This document shows positions 18,601-26,887 of a stretch of 64,000 nucleotides of DNA, piece by piece. Below the pieces are notes generated by a model. That model was not told the DNA's origin. It did not search any database and saw nothing but the letters and a program-made list of their open reading frames with translations. Each line of letters begins with the position of its first letter. Position 1 is the first letter of the stretch. The DNA is from Aequorivita marisscotiae. GTDB lineage: Bacteria; Bacteroidota; Bacteroidia; Flavobacteriales; Flavobacteriaceae. The stretch lies in assembly GCF_029814825.1 (NCBI RefSeq), contig NZ_CP122379.1, forward strand, positions 1,116,001 through 1,180,000, written 5' to 3'. Made by a program: the position numbers and the translations under genes.

Positions 18601-18969
18601 AACGAGTTGAAAAACGAAGCCGAGCTTCAAAAGTTTGAAAAAGAATTGCTGGACCGTTTTGGGGAAATGCCAAAACAAGCCGAAGATTTACTGAACAGTG
18701 TTCGCATAAAATGGATTGCAATATCTATGGGCTTGGAACGATTAATTATGAAGCAGAAAAAAATGGTAGGTTATTTTGTGGCAGACCAACAAAGTGCTTT
18801 TTACCAAAGTCCGTCGTTTACAAAAGTGCTTCAATACGTGCAAACCCATTCACAAAAAGTAACAATGAAGGAAAAGCAAACCCGCAACGGATTGCGATTA
18901 TTGCTTAATTTTGAAGGAATTTATTCGGTTGAAAAAGCGCTTCGGGCTTTGGAGCCTTTTTCTGAATAA
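15613..18969 (+). CDS. mfd: Transcription-repair coupling factor Mfd
   Basis: 1118 residues. Order: UvrB-homology region (about 30-380), the CarD-like RNA polymerase interaction domain (LEVGDYVTHIDHGIGKF), helicase domain with GDVGFGKTEVA (Walker A) and DEEQKFGV (Walker B), HQMRGRVGRS (motif VI), and the C-terminal TRCF domain. It removes RNA polymerase stalled at DNA lesions and recruits UvrA. At residues about 316-325 an in-frame LPSGGAGSGL is encoded by a G/C-rich repeat-like stretch that looks foreign to the gene and lies in a poorly conserved linker. Divergent from the oxidoreductase gene. Confidence 0.96.
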   Translation: MSKTLVTSLYSQSSQTRKLEETIVQSQKSTSVSGLVGSSLSIVLAQTFRNTDLPFLLILNDKEEAAYHLNDLENLLGDKNVLFYPGSYRRPYQIEETDNANVLLRSEVLNRINSRKKPALIVTYPEALFEKVVTRKELERNTLKIAINDQLSIDFVNEVLFEYRFKRTDFVTEPGEFSVRGGILDVFSFSNDEPYRIEFFGDEVDSIRTIDVETQLSLEQVKKVSIIPNVENKMIDENRESFLKYIASKTVVFLKNEELFSSAINNLFKKATEAFNSIDSEIKRAKPSELFCTSELLNEQLNDFTKVQLSINKTFLPSGGAGSGLSFSTKPQPSFNKQFNLLIENLNDNTEKGYKNYIFCSSEQQAKRFHDIFEDAEQNVNQFETIVFPLFQGFIDDDLKIVCYTDHQIFERYHKFQLKNGYAKKQAITLKEITNLEVGDYVTHIDHGIGKFGGLQKIEVEGKMQEAIKLFYGERDILYLSIHSLHKISKYNGKDGREPKIYKLGSDAWKKLKQKTKTRVKEIAFNLIELYAKRRTLKGFAFDPDSYLQAELESSFIYEDTPDQSTATEDVKKDMENERPMDRLVCGDVGFGKTEVAIRAAFKAVDNGKQVAVLVPTTILAFQHFKTFSERLSEMPVKVDYLNRFRTAKERRTVLEELKNGKLDVVIGTHQLVNKSVEFKDLGLLIIDEEQKFGVAVKDKLKTIKENVDTLTLTATPIPRTLQFSLMAARDLSVITTPPPNRYPVETHVIRFGEESIRDAVRYEISRGGQVFFVHNRIENIKEVAGMIQRLVPDAKIGIGHGQMDGKKLEDLMLRFMNNEFDVLVSTTIIESGLDVPNANTIFINNANNFGLSDLHQMRGRVGRSNKKAFCYFITPEYSAMTDEARKRITALEQFSELGSGINIAMKDLEIRGAGDLLGGEQSGFINEIGFETYQKILAEAIEELKDKEFKNLYEETEGPKKNFVKEMTIDTDFELLFPDDYVNNITERLNLYTKLNELKNEAELQKFEKELLDRFGEMPKQAEDLLNSVRIKWIAISMGLERLIMKQKKMVGYFVADQQSAFYQSPSFTKVLQYVQTHSQKVTMKEKQTRNGLRLLLNFEGIYSVEKALRALEPFSE
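16557..16590. repeat. G/C-rich repeat-like insertion inside mfd
   Basis: The segment CCTCCCCTCGGGAGGGGCTG continues into GGAGTGGGCTTTCG. It contains the inverted repeat CCCCTC-GGGAGGGG and stands out sharply from the AT-rich gene around it. It keeps the mfd frame. It resembles an intergenic repeat type of Flavobacteriia (CTCCC..GGGAGGGGCTGGG), here domesticated in coding sequence. Confidence 0.6.
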
Positions 18970-19080
18970 CAAATCATTTCATCTGTATAGAATATTTGAT
19001 AAAGTGAAAGATGGAATGCCCGAATTATTCATCGTCGGTTTATATGCAAATTGTTTACAGGCATTTCGTATATTTGGTTT

Positions 19081-19317
19081 ATGTCCGCAACAAATAATTT
19101 TACTATTAAACAACTTGCCGAGGCTTTTCAGGAATTGAGTATTTCTGAAAGAGCAAAACTTGCATCTCTTCTACCAGAAGAATGGTTTAAAAATTCAAAT
19201 GATTTGACTGAAATCCAGAAACAAGCTTTGGATTTTGCTTCAGAAAAGGAAAATGAAGGAAGAGCGGTTTTTCATACGTGGGAAGAAGTTGAAAATTATG
19301 TGAAGAATAGAAGCTGA
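19081..19317 (+). CDS. Predicted antitoxin partner of a ParE-like toxin
   Basis: 78 residues from ATG 19081 (MSATNNFTIKQLAEAF). The N-terminal half with SERAKLASLLPEEWF resembles small addiction-module antitoxins that pair with ParE toxins; the C-terminal half is acidic and ends HTWEEVENYVKNRS. Its stop overlaps the next start by one base (TGATG), the usual coupling in toxin-antitoxin pairs. An in-frame start ten codons upstream (19051) gives a hydrophobic extension untypical of the family. The call depends on context as much as on sequence. Confidence 0.72.
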   Translation: MSATNNFTIKQLAEAFQELSISERAKLASLLPEEWFKNSNDLTEIQKQALDFASEKENEGRAVFHTWEEVENYVKNRS

Positions 19318-19622
19318 TGGGCAACTATCGAATTTTGATAGAAGAGGATGCAAAATTCGATATTGCCGAAGCCTACGATTGGTATTCAAAAATATCATTG
19401 AAAATTTGCGCGTCCTTTCTTACTGAAATAAAGAAAACCATAGCGTATTTATCGAAAAATCCTTTTCTTTTTCAATTTGTTTATAAAGATTTTAGACAGG
19501 TTCCAGTCAAAAAATTCCCGTTCGTTATTCTTTACAAAATTGATTCGGAAAATGTGAAAATTTTTCGAATTTTCCCGACAAATATGAATCCTGATAATAA
19601 ATTTAAGGTTTTCAGGAAATAA
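19317..19622 (+). CDS. RelE/ParE family toxin
   Basis: 101 residues. The fold signature is visible: an opening strand YRILIEEDAKFDIAEAYDWY, a long helix, then FRQVPVKKFPFVILYKID and a last strand VKIFRIFPTNMNP. This arrangement with DIAEAYDWY is typical of ParE-type toxins (DNA gyrase inhibitors) more than ribosome-dependent RelE, but targets vary in the family. It follows its antitoxin with a one-base overlap. The pair lies in the gap after mfd with nothing else mobile around it. Confidence 0.85.
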   Translation: MGNYRILIEEDAKFDIAEAYDWYSKISLKICASFLTEIKKTIAYLSKNPFLFQFVYKDFRQVPVKKFPFVILYKIDSENVKIFRIFPTNMNPDNKFKVFRK

Positions 19623-19733
19623 GTAATATCTTCTAAAATCAACAAATGTCGGGCAAATGTCGGGTGAAATTCACTTGAAAAGATTGTACTATATTTACTG
19701 CCATCGTACTATTGCTTCATAAAATTTTAAAAA

Positions 19734-20552
19734 ATGAAACAACCAGAACTCGGTCGAAAAATTTTGGAACTCCGAAAGCAAAAAGGCTTTACGCAGGAAG
19801 AACTTGTGGAGCAATGCAACATAAACGTGCGGACCATTCAGCGTATTGAAGCGGGTGAAGTAATGCCGCGCAGCTTTACACTGAAAACCATACTTAATGT
19901 GTTGGGCGAAGATTTGGAAAAATTGCAAGAATCAGAACCTTCTTTTTTTAAAAATATCGATTTAAAGGAAATAGCATTTTCAGCGTTTTACATAAAACTC
20001 GCTTGGATCTGTGGAATTATTTATTTCCTTTCCGGTTTTGTGGAATTTGCAGTGGACTACGCCCGATTTTATGAAGATGAATTGATACTGCCAAAAGCCG
20101 CTTACATAAGTATGAAATTTATTATAATGCTGGCCTTTATTTATTTTTCATGGGGTTTTGTTTTAAGCGGGAAAATCTTCAATAATTATTTGCTGAAAAT
20201 TGGAGCTTACTTTTTAATTGGCACCACCATTTTATTTTATGGGTATGATATGGTTTCACTTTATTTTGAGCCATTTTATATTGAATACGTAATTACAATA
20301 CAATCTATTTTCTGTGGAATTGGAAGTGTTATTTTTGGATTGGCTTTAATGCGATTGAAAGGTAATTTCGGGAAAATTCCAGAAATTGCCGGCGGATTTC
20401 AGGTAGTGAGCGGAATATTGTTCACCTTGGTTTTTATGGCGTGGTTGGGACTTGCCTTTTTAATTCCGGCTACTATTTTGCAAATTATTTTGCTTTATAA
20501 AATTGAAGATTTATTAAAAACCGAAAGAGATTTCCGCCAAAGTTTATCCTGA
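19734..20552 (+). CDS. XRE-type HTH protein with C-terminal membrane domain
   Basis: 272 residues. Residues about 6-60 form a Cro/C1-type helix-turn-helix (LGRKILELRKQKGFTQEELV, then NVRTIQRIEAGEVMPR). From about 80 to 260 there are several hydrophobic helices, so the DNA-binding domain is tethered to the cytoplasmic membrane. Such membrane-bound XRE proteins are common in Bacteroidota; signals and targets are not known to me. No obvious target promoter is visible. The last codons and stop (CTGA of TATCCTGA) fall inside a copy of the dispersed 28-base repeat, so the C-terminus may have been reshaped by it. Confidence 0.8.
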   Translation: MKQPELGRKILELRKQKGFTQEELVEQCNINVRTIQRIEAGEVMPRSFTLKTILNVLGEDLEKLQESEPSFFKNIDLKEIAFSAFYIKLAWICGIIYFLSGFVEFAVDYARFYEDELILPKAAYISMKFIIMLAFIYFSWGFVLSGKIFNNYLLKIGAYFLIGTTILFYGYDMVSLYFEPFYIEYVITIQSIFCGIGSVIFGLALMRLKGNFGKIPEIAGGFQVVSGILFTLVFMAWLGLAFLIPATILQIILLYKIEDLLKTERDFRQSLS

Positions 20553-20565
20553 GCGACAGTTGAAG
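20538..20565. repeat. Dispersed 28-base repeat, copy 2 (overlaps a stop codon)
   Basis: CAAAGTTTATCCTGAGCGAC and the next eight bases are the reverse complement of 15444-15471 with two mismatches. The TGA of the HTH gene is inside it. Placed between two converging genes. Confidence 0.75.
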
Positions 20566-20573
20566 CACAGGAA

Positions 20574-20936
20574 TTAAAAGTGATAAAAAGCATTTTCAAA
20601 ATGTTCTAATTTCTCTTCTTTTTGGTTTTTTAGAATTGCAATAATATCAAACCGAACTTCCACATTTAAATTATTTGAAATAATATATTCATTGGCCGCC
20701 TTTACCAAAAGTTTGATTTTTGAAGGAGTTACAAAGCTTTGCGGATCGCCAAAAAATGCGCTGTTTCGGGTCTTTACTTCTACAATAACAACGGTTCCTT
20801 CTTCTTTTTGAGCAATTATATCTATTTCGGCCTTTTGAAAATAAAAGTTACGACGTAGAATTTTATAACCCCTTTTCAATAAATATTGTGCGGCTATTTC
20901 TTCTCCTATTTTTCCAAGTTCGTTGTGGCTTGCCAT
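20574..20936 (-). CDS. YraN family (UPF0102) nuclease-like protein
   Basis: 120 residues. The pattern is E-x(8)-YLLKRGYKILRRNFYFQKAEIDIIA followed by VVIVEVKTRNS and SFVTPSKIKLL, matching UPF0102/YraN, which has the restriction-endonuclease-like fold with an E, D, ExK metal site. Its biological role is unsettled; some members cleave branched DNA in vitro. It starts 21 bases after the LD-carboxypeptidase stop, and both are read on the minus strand, so they may form an operon. Confidence 0.92.
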   Translation of the reverse strand: MASHNELGKIGEEIAAQYLLKRGYKILRRNFYFQKAEIDIIAQKEEGTVVIVEVKTRNSAFFGDPQSFVTPSKIKLLVKAANEYIISNNLNVEVRFDIIAILKNQKEEKLEHFENAFYHF

Positions 20937-20957
20937 TTTTTTAAAGAGTGTAAAAGC

Positions 20958-21860
20958 TTATTTCTTAAAGCTTAAAGCAATATTGTTTTTCGTTACTTTT
21001 AATTCTACTTCCCGACCCAAAATCAAAGCCCGATTATCATTAATATGTCCCACCGGAAAATTGAAACACACGGGAAAATTATATTCTGAAACTAAATCAA
21101 AAATAATCTCTTCCGCCGTTTTTCCGAAAGGAACAGCATTATCGTGCATATTGGTCATTCCGCCTACAATCAATCCTGAAAGATTTTGTAGCATGCCGTT
21201 GCGTTTTAGATTCATCATCATTCTATCAATATGGTACAGATATTCGTCCAAATCTTCAATAAAAAGTATTTTACCTTCGGTATTCAGCGAAGAATTACTT
21301 CCGCATAGCGAATAAATGAGTGAGAGGTTTCCGCCAACCAATGGCCCTTGTGCGGCTCCGAGTGTATTTAATTTCTCGTTGGAAGCAATACTGATTTCGT
21401 AATCACCTCCAAACAATATTTCTTTAATTGAAGTGGAAGTTGCCTTCGACTTATTTTCAAGATTTTGTAAAATTTGGGCGTGTAAAGTTTCAATTCCCAA
21501 TGTATGAATATGTGAATGAAGCGCAGTTACATCGCTATAACCAATAACCCATTTCGGATTTTTTCTAAAGTTTGAAAAATCCAGCTTATCAATTATCCGA
21601 ACGGTGCCATACCCGCCTTTTGCGCACCAAATAGCCTTTATTTTAGGGTCATCAATCATTTGTTGAAAATCTGCTGCACGCAAATCATCACTTCCTGCAA
21701 ACTGGTTTTCTTCGGCACCGATGGTTTTACCCAAAACGGCTTTTAAACCCCAACTTTCAAGCAATTGAAGCGCAGGTTTTAATTCTTCTTTTGAAATTTT
21801 ACGTGCGGTTGAAACGATGCCAACTGTATCGTTCTTTTGTAGTCTGTTTGGAGTAATCAT
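20958..21860 (-). CDS. ldcA: LD-carboxypeptidase (peptidase family S66)
   Basis: 300 residues from the ATG at 21860 (MITPNRLQKNDTVGIV); an ATG six codons upstream is possible but the family starts here. The nucleophile is Ser109 in GYSD; the Glu of LFIEDLDEYLYHIDR and the His of FPVGHINDNRAL complete the Ser-Glu-His triad of S66. LdcA removes the terminal D-Ala from L,D-tetrapeptides in muropeptide recycling in the cytoplasm; related MccF enzymes cleave microcin C. No microcin genes are nearby, so the recycling role is preferred. Divergent from metG. Confidence 0.92.
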   Translation of the reverse strand: MITPNRLQKNDTVGIVSTARKISKEELKPALQLLESWGLKAVLGKTIGAEENQFAGSDDLRAADFQQMIDDPKIKAIWCAKGGYGTVRIIDKLDFSNFRKNPKWVIGYSDVTALHSHIHTLGIETLHAQILQNLENKSKATSTSIKEILFGGDYEISIASNEKLNTLGAAQGPLVGGNLSLIYSLCGSNSSLNTEGKILFIEDLDEYLYHIDRMMMNLKRNGMLQNLSGLIVGGMTNMHDNAVPFGKTAEEIIFDLVSEYNFPVCFNFPVGHINDNRALILGREVELKVTKNNIALSFKK

Positions 21861-21897
21861 GGATTTATTTAAAACCACAAATTACTACATTTATATG

Positions 21898-21930
21898 TAC
21901 TTTTGTGCCTGCCCGCTCATTTTGGCGGGC
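21898..21930 (+). promoter_or_regulatory. metG promoter -7 element and 5'-end stem-loop
   Basis: TACTTTTG (21898-21905) matches TAnnTTTG; no clear -33 TTTG is seen. A 6-bp all-G/C stem, GCCCGC (21911-21916) and GCGGGC (21925-21930), would then form at the very 5' end of the metG message. It lacks a proper T-run for a terminator. A protective 5' stem-loop is the likelier role. Confidence 0.5.
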
Positions 21931-21944
21931 TTTCAAAAAAAATT

Positions 21945-24020
21945 ATGGACAAGAACCCAAACAGATATACCATTACCGCCGCGTTGCCATACACAAACGG
22001 ACCCGTACACATTGGCCATTTGGCTGGCGTTTACGTGCCCGCAGATATTTACGCGCGTTATCAACGACTTCAAAAAATGGATGTTGCCTTTATCTGCGGA
22101 AGCGATGAACACGGCGTGCCAATTACTATAAAGGCAAAAAAAGAAGGTATTACGCCTCAGCAAGTGGTAGATAAATATCACGCCATTATTAAAAAGAGTT
22201 TTGAGGAATTCGGAATATCCTTTGATAATTATTCGCGGACTTCTGCGAAAATTCATCATAAAACTGCTTCAGAATTTTTTAAGAAGTTATACGAGAACGG
22301 TAAATTTACCGAAGAGATTACCGAACAATTATATGACGAAGAAGCCAATCAATTTCTTGCAGACCGATACATTACCGGTACGTGTCCAAAATGCGGCCAT
22401 GAAGAAGCTTATGGCGACCAATGTGAAAAATGTGGTTCCAGTTTAAACGCTACCGAATTAATTAATCCGAAAAGTGCTATCTCGGGAAATGTACCAATTC
22501 TTAAAGAAACAAAGCATTGGTTTTTACCACTGAACGAATACGAAGATTTCCTAAAACAGTGGATACTCGTTGACCATAAAAAGGATTGGAAAACCAACGT
22601 TTACGGACAGTGCAAAAGCTGGATCGATGACGGTTTACGGCCGCGTGCGGTAACCCGCGATTTAGATTGGGGAATTCCCGTGCCAGTGGAAGGAGCAGAC
22701 GGAAAAGTACTATACGTATGGTTTGACGCGCCCATTGGTTATATTTCTTCAACGAAGGAATGGGCCGAGCGCGAAGGAAAAAACTGGGAAGATTATTGGA
22801 AAAACGATAAAACCAAAATGCTTCACTTTATTGGGAAGGACAATATTGTTTTCCATTGCATTATTTTTCCAACAATGTTAAAAGCCGAAGGGGGTTATAT
22901 TTTACCCGAAAACGTTCCAGCTAATGAATTTCTGAATCTGGAAGGCAATAAAATTTCAACCAGTAAAAACTGGGCGGTTTGGTTGCACGAATATTTGGAG
23001 GATTTTCCAAACCAGCAAGATGTTTTGCGATATGTATTAACGGCAAATGCCCCAGAAACAAAGGATAATGATTTTACTTGGGCAGATTTTCAAGCCCGAA
23101 ATAATAATGAATTGGTTGCCATCTTTGGAAATTTCATAAATCGAGTGATGGTTTTAACTGATAAATATTACGAAGGAGTTGTGCCCGAGCCTGCTGTTTT
23201 TTCAGAAATTGACGAGCAGATTTTAAACGAATTAAAAGCGTATCCTGCAGTAATAGCAAGTTCGTTGGAACGTTACCGTTTCCGCGAAGCTCAGGCAGAA
23301 TTAATGAACGTCGCCCGCCTCGGAAACAAATATCTTGCAGACGAAGAGCCGTGGAAAACAATAAAAACCGACGAAGAGCGCACCAAAACAGTAATGTATG
23401 TTGCCTTGCAAATAGCTTCTGCTTTGGCTGTTTTAAGCGAACCGTTTTTGCCATTTACTTCAGACAAGTTGAAAGACATGCTCAATGTCAGGTCGAGCGC
23501 AGTCGAGGGGTCTTTAGGATGGGCTGACGCTTCTGTTAAAAGTGAACTTTTAAAACCAGGTCATAAAATAAATAAAGCTGAACTCCTTTTCAGCAAAATT
23601 GAAGACGAACAAATTCAAGCACAATTAGACAAACTACAAGCCAGTAAAAAGATGAATGCCGAAGCAAACAAAAAAGTAACGCCACAAAAAGAAACCATTC
23701 AATACGACGATTTCGTAAAACTCGATATGCGCGTGGGAACCATAATTGAAGCCGAAAAAATGCCAAAAGCAGATAAGCTTTTAGTTTTAAAAGTAGATAC
23801 AGGAATCGACGTTCGTACTATAGTTTCAGGAATTGCTGAAAGTTTTAAGGCTGAAGATATCATCGGGAAAAAAGTTACGGTTTTGGTAAATCTTGCTCCA
23901 AGAAAGCTTCGCGGTGTTGAAAGTGAAGGAATGATTTTGATGACTGAAGACGCAGCGGGGAAACTTGTTTTTGTGAATCCCGATTCTGATGGGGTTGAGA
24001 ATGGGGCGACGATAAACTAA
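21945..24020 (+). CDS. metG: Methionyl-tRNA synthetase
   Basis: 691 residues from ATG 21945; an upstream in-frame start would translate the leader stem-loop. Visible: PVHIGHLAG (HIGH), a zinc knuckle CPKCGH...CEKCGS, KISTSKN in place of KMSKS (a form usual in this subgroup), the anticodon domain, and a C-terminal tRNA-binding OB domain ([14 protein letters not shown]). It charges tRNA-Met. Residues 516-522 (RSSAVEG) are encoded by a repeat element (23489-23510) lying in a variable loop of the anticodon domain; the frame is kept. Confidence 0.96.
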   Translation: MDKNPNRYTITAALPYTNGPVHIGHLAGVYVPADIYARYQRLQKMDVAFICGSDEHGVPITIKAKKEGITPQQVVDKYHAIIKKSFEEFGISFDNYSRTSAKIHHKTASEFFKKLYENGKFTEEITEQLYDEEANQFLADRYITGTCPKCGHEEAYGDQCEKCGSSLNATELINPKSAISGNVPILKETKHWFLPLNEYEDFLKQWILVDHKKDWKTNVYGQCKSWIDDGLRPRAVTRDLDWGIPVPVEGADGKVLYVWFDAPIGYISSTKEWAEREGKNWEDYWKNDKTKMLHFIGKDNIVFHCIIFPTMLKAEGGYILPENVPANEFLNLEGNKISTSKNWAVWLHEYLEDFPNQQDVLRYVLTANAPETKDNDFTWADFQARNNNELVAIFGNFINRVMVLTDKYYEGVVPEPAVFSEIDEQILNELKAYPAVIASSLERYRFREAQAELMNVARLGNKYLADEEPWKTIKTDEERTKTVMYVALQIASALAVLSEPFLPFTSDKLKDMLNVRSSAVEGSLGWADASVKSELLKPGHKINKAELLFSKIEDEQIQAQLDKLQASKKMNAEANKKVTPQKETIQYDDFVKLDMRVGTIIEAEKMPKADKLLVLKVDTGIDVRTIVSGIAESFKAEDIIGKKVTVLVNLAPRKLRGVESEGMILMTEDAAGKLVFVNPDSDGVENGATIN
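23489..23510. repeat. Repeat element in frame inside metG
   Basis: CAGGTCGAGCGCAGTCGAGG is G/C rich and contains the core GAGCGCAGTCGA that matches the scattered TGAGCG-AGTCGAAG type elements of Flavobacteriia. It adds about seven residues (RSSAVEG) to MetG without breaking the frame. Confidence 0.6.
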
Positions 24021-24078
24021 CAAAAAAATCTGCGAAAATCTGCGCGATCTGCGGACGATATTAAACATACATACCCTA

Positions 24079-26217
24079 TTGAAAACATTAGTAGCCTATA
24101 TAACCTCCCAAACCCAACTCCCCCAAAAAAGCGTTGAAAACACGGTAAAACTTTTAAAGGAAGACTGCACCATTCCCTTTATTTCACGCTATCGAAAGGA
24201 ACTGACTGGAAATCTGGATGAGGTTCAAATTGGCGAAATCGTAAAATTCAAGGAACAATATGAAGCATTAGAAAAGCGGAAAGCTACTATCCTAAAATCC
24301 TTGGAAGAGCAAGAAGTTTTAACAGCAGAACTTCAAAAAAGCATTGAAGAAGCAACAGATTTAATCGCTTTGGAAGATTTGTATTTGCCGTACAAAAAGA
24401 AGCGAAAAACAAAAGCTGATACCGCGCGCGAAAATGGTTTGGAGCCTTTGGCGAAAATTATAATGGCGCAGACCCGAAGTCTGTCCAGTTCAGAAATTTC
24501 TGCGCTTGCTTCAAAATATATTAAAGGAGAAATAAATTCCGAAGATGAAGCTTTGGAGGGCGCCCGACACATCATTGCCGAATGGATAAACGAACGCACC
24601 GATATTCGGAATATGCTTCGGAATCAATTGGAACGTTATGCAACAATTTCGACTAAAGTTGTAAAGAAAATGGCCGACGATGAAAAAGCCCAGAAATTCC
24701 GTGATTATTTTGACTGGAACGAAGCTTTGAATAAAATTCCTTCACATAGATTATTGGCAATTCTTCGTGCAACTTCCGAAGGATTTATTCGAAATAAAAT
24801 AGAAATCGACGATGAAAAAGCACTTTCTAAAATTGAAGACCGCGTTGTAAAGTCTAAAGATGCCGCTTCAAAACAAATAAAACTCGCGATTGAAGATAGC
24901 TACAAACGTCTTTTGTTTCCGGCACTTTCAAACGAAACGCTTTCCGCTGCAAAGGAAAAGGCGGATGAAACAGCTATTAACGTTTTTGCCAAAAACTTAA
25001 AGCAACTTTTGCTCGGTTCGCCTTTGGGTGAAAAACGTGTTTTGGCAATTGATCCTGGGTTTAGAACGGGTTGCAAAGTAGTTTGCCTGGATGCACAAGG
25101 CAATTTGCAGCACAATGAAACCATTTTTCCGCATCCGCCAAAAAACGATTCTTCAACCGCGATGAAAAAGATAAGTTCGCTTGCCGACGCCCATAAAATT
25201 GAAGCAATTGCGATTGGCAACGGAACAGCTTCGCGAGAAACAGAGCAGTTTATAAAACGAATTCACTTTAAAAATCCACCACAGGTTTTTGTGGTTAGCG
25301 AAGCCGGGGCCTCAATTTATTCGGCGTCAAAAATTGCACGTGATGAATTCCCGAATTACGACGTTACGGTGCGCGGCGCAGTTTCCATCGGTCGACGGTT
25401 ACAGGATCCGTTGGCGGAGCTGGTAAAAATTGATGCCAAATCTATCGGTGTTGGGCAGTATCAGCACGATGTAGACCAGACAAAACTTCAAAATTCGCTC
25501 GATACAACCGTAGCGTTATGTGTGAATTCGGTGGGGGTAAATATCAATACCGCGAGCATTCCGCTACTGAGTTATGTTTCGGGGATTGGTCCAAAATTGG
25601 CTGAAAATGTGGTGAATTATCGTGAAGAAAATGGCGCTTTTGCTTCCCGTGAAGAAATAAAAAAGGTGTCACGTTTGGGTGAAAAGGCTTTTGAACAAGC
25701 GGCTGGCTTTCTTCGTATTAAAAATGGTAAAAATCCGTTGGACGATTCTTCGGTGCATCCCGAAAGTTATTCGGTTGTTTCAAAAATGGCGAAGGATGAA
25801 AAAGTAAACGTGCAAGATTTAATTGGCATTAAAACACTGCTTCAAAAAATAAATCTTGAAAATTATATTTCAGAAAAAATAGGGCTTATAACTTTAAAGG
25901 ATATTTTAAAGGAACTTGAAAAACCGGGCTTGGATATTCGTGAAGAGGCGAAGGTTTTTACCTTCAATCAAAATATAAAAACCATTGCTGATTTGCAGGA
26001 AGGACAACTGCTGCCGGGGATTGTAAACAACATTACCAATTTTGGCGCTTTTGTGGATATTGGTATAAAGGAAAGCGGTTTGATCCACGTTTCGAACCTT
26101 GCAGATGCTTATGTTTCTGATGTGAGCGAGCATGTACATTTGCATCAACAAATAATTGTAAAAGTGCTTGATGTTGATGTTGCGCGGAAACGGATTCAGC
26201 TAAAATTGCATAAATAG
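24079..26217 (+). CDS. tex: Tex family RNA-binding transcriptional accessory protein
   Basis: 712 residues. The N-terminal Tex domain, the YqgF-like RNase H fold (VLAIDPGFRTGCKVVCLD), the helix-hairpin-helix pair (SIPLLSYVSGIGPKLAENVV) and a C-terminal S1 RNA-binding domain (GIVNNITNFGAFVDIG) are all present. The start is TTG at 24079: no ATG lies in frame upstream, and translation from TTG gives the conserved N-terminus (VAYITSQTQLPQKSVENTV). Tex binds nucleic acid and affects transcription; its exact role is not settled. It follows metG after 58 bases on the same strand. Confidence 0.95.
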   Translation: MKTLVAYITSQTQLPQKSVENTVKLLKEDCTIPFISRYRKELTGNLDEVQIGEIVKFKEQYEALEKRKATILKSLEEQEVLTAELQKSIEEATDLIALEDLYLPYKKKRKTKADTARENGLEPLAKIIMAQTRSLSSSEISALASKYIKGEINSEDEALEGARHIIAEWINERTDIRNMLRNQLERYATISTKVVKKMADDEKAQKFRDYFDWNEALNKIPSHRLLAILRATSEGFIRNKIEIDDEKALSKIEDRVVKSKDAASKQIKLAIEDSYKRLLFPALSNETLSAAKEKADETAINVFAKNLKQLLLGSPLGEKRVLAIDPGFRTGCKVVCLDAQGNLQHNETIFPHPPKNDSSTAMKKISSLADAHKIEAIAIGNGTASRETEQFIKRIHFKNPPQVFVVSEAGASIYSASKIARDEFPNYDVTVRGAVSIGRRLQDPLAELVKIDAKSIGVGQYQHDVDQTKLQNSLDTTVALCVNSVGVNINTASIPLLSYVSGIGPKLAENVVNYREENGAFASREEIKKVSRLGEKAFEQAAGFLRIKNGKNPLDDSSVHPESYSVVSKMAKDEKVNVQDLIGIKTLLQKINLENYISEKIGLITLKDILKELEKPGLDIREEAKVFTFNQNIKTIADLQEGQLLPGIVNNITNFGAFVDIGIKESGLIHVSNLADAYVSDVSEHVHLHQQIIVKVLDVDVARKRIQLKLHK

Positions 26218-26218
26218 A

Positions 26219-26887
26219 TTATAGATTTAATGCATTTTTAAGTACACTTCTCGATTGGCTGCCGTAAATACCATCTACCGTAATATTATTGCTTGTTTGA
26301 AACGCTTTTAATGCGGCTTCGGTTTTTGGTCCAAATACACCATCTGCGCTACCATCCAAAAAATCTAATTTAATCAATATTTTCTGCAGTAATTTTACGT
26401 TTCCGTTGCTGTCGCCTCTCCTTAAATAGCCAGCAGGAACTTTTATATCTTCTGGTAAATCTGCGGTAAGGCTTCTGAATTCCAGTATTCTGGATATGGG
26501 AAAAGTTTGAATATTTACTTCGTCATCTTGATTGCCTCCAATACAATAAATGGATTTACCACTTTTAGTGAAGCCCAAAAAGAAACCGACGTGGCCAAAG
26601 GCACTGGTTCTGCTTTTTCGCCAAAATACCACTACATCGCCCGGTTGCGGCCAATCTGTTTTAGCGCCAATATTCAACCAACTTCTAGCCATGGCGCTAT
26701 TAGACCTCGGCAAATTGGCCTGTAATGCCACCCAATTTGCAAAAATGCTACACCAAGCAACCTCGTCGTTGCCAAAGTTTAGCCCTGTCATTTCTTGATA
26801 TTCAAGAATACGTTCGTTATGATTGGTACCTTTAATTTCTTTTTGGCCCAATTCGCCCAATGCAATTTTTATCGTTTCTCCCAACAT
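26219..26887 (-). CDS. TIGR02594-type amidase-like protein with peptidoglycan-binding domain
   Basis: 222 residues from the ATG at 26887; a longer frame up to 27007 adds residues unlike the family. The first 140 residues form an NlpC/P60- or CHAP-like fold of TIGR02594 type, with Cys46 in VAWCSIFANW and a His in FGHVGFFLG as the likely catalytic pair. Residues about 150-220 are a PG_binding_1 domain (LRRGDSNGNVKLLQKIL, DGVFGPKTEAALKAFQ). It probably cleaves peptidoglycan peptides or is a phage-lysin-derived house enzyme. No signal peptide is visible, so how it reaches the wall is unclear. Confidence 0.85.
   Translation of the reverse strand: MLGETIKIALGELGQKEIKGTNHNERILEYQEMTGLNFGNDEVAWCSIFANWVALQANLPRSNSAMARSWLNIGAKTDWPQPGDVVVFWRKSRTSAFGHVGFFLGFTKSGKSIYCIGGNQDDEVNIQTFPISRILEFRSLTADLPEDIKVPAGYLRRGDSNGNVKLLQKILIKLDFLDGSADGVFGPKTEAALKAFQTSNNITVDGIYGSQSRSVLKNALNL

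Noticed and set aside
19081..20552. Defence island
   Set aside because: A single toxin-antitoxin pair and an HTH protein without restriction, CBASS, retron or other defence genes.
24030..24056. CRISPR-like short repeats (ATCTGCG x3)
   Set aside because: Units are seven bases with spacers of two to three; no cas genes.
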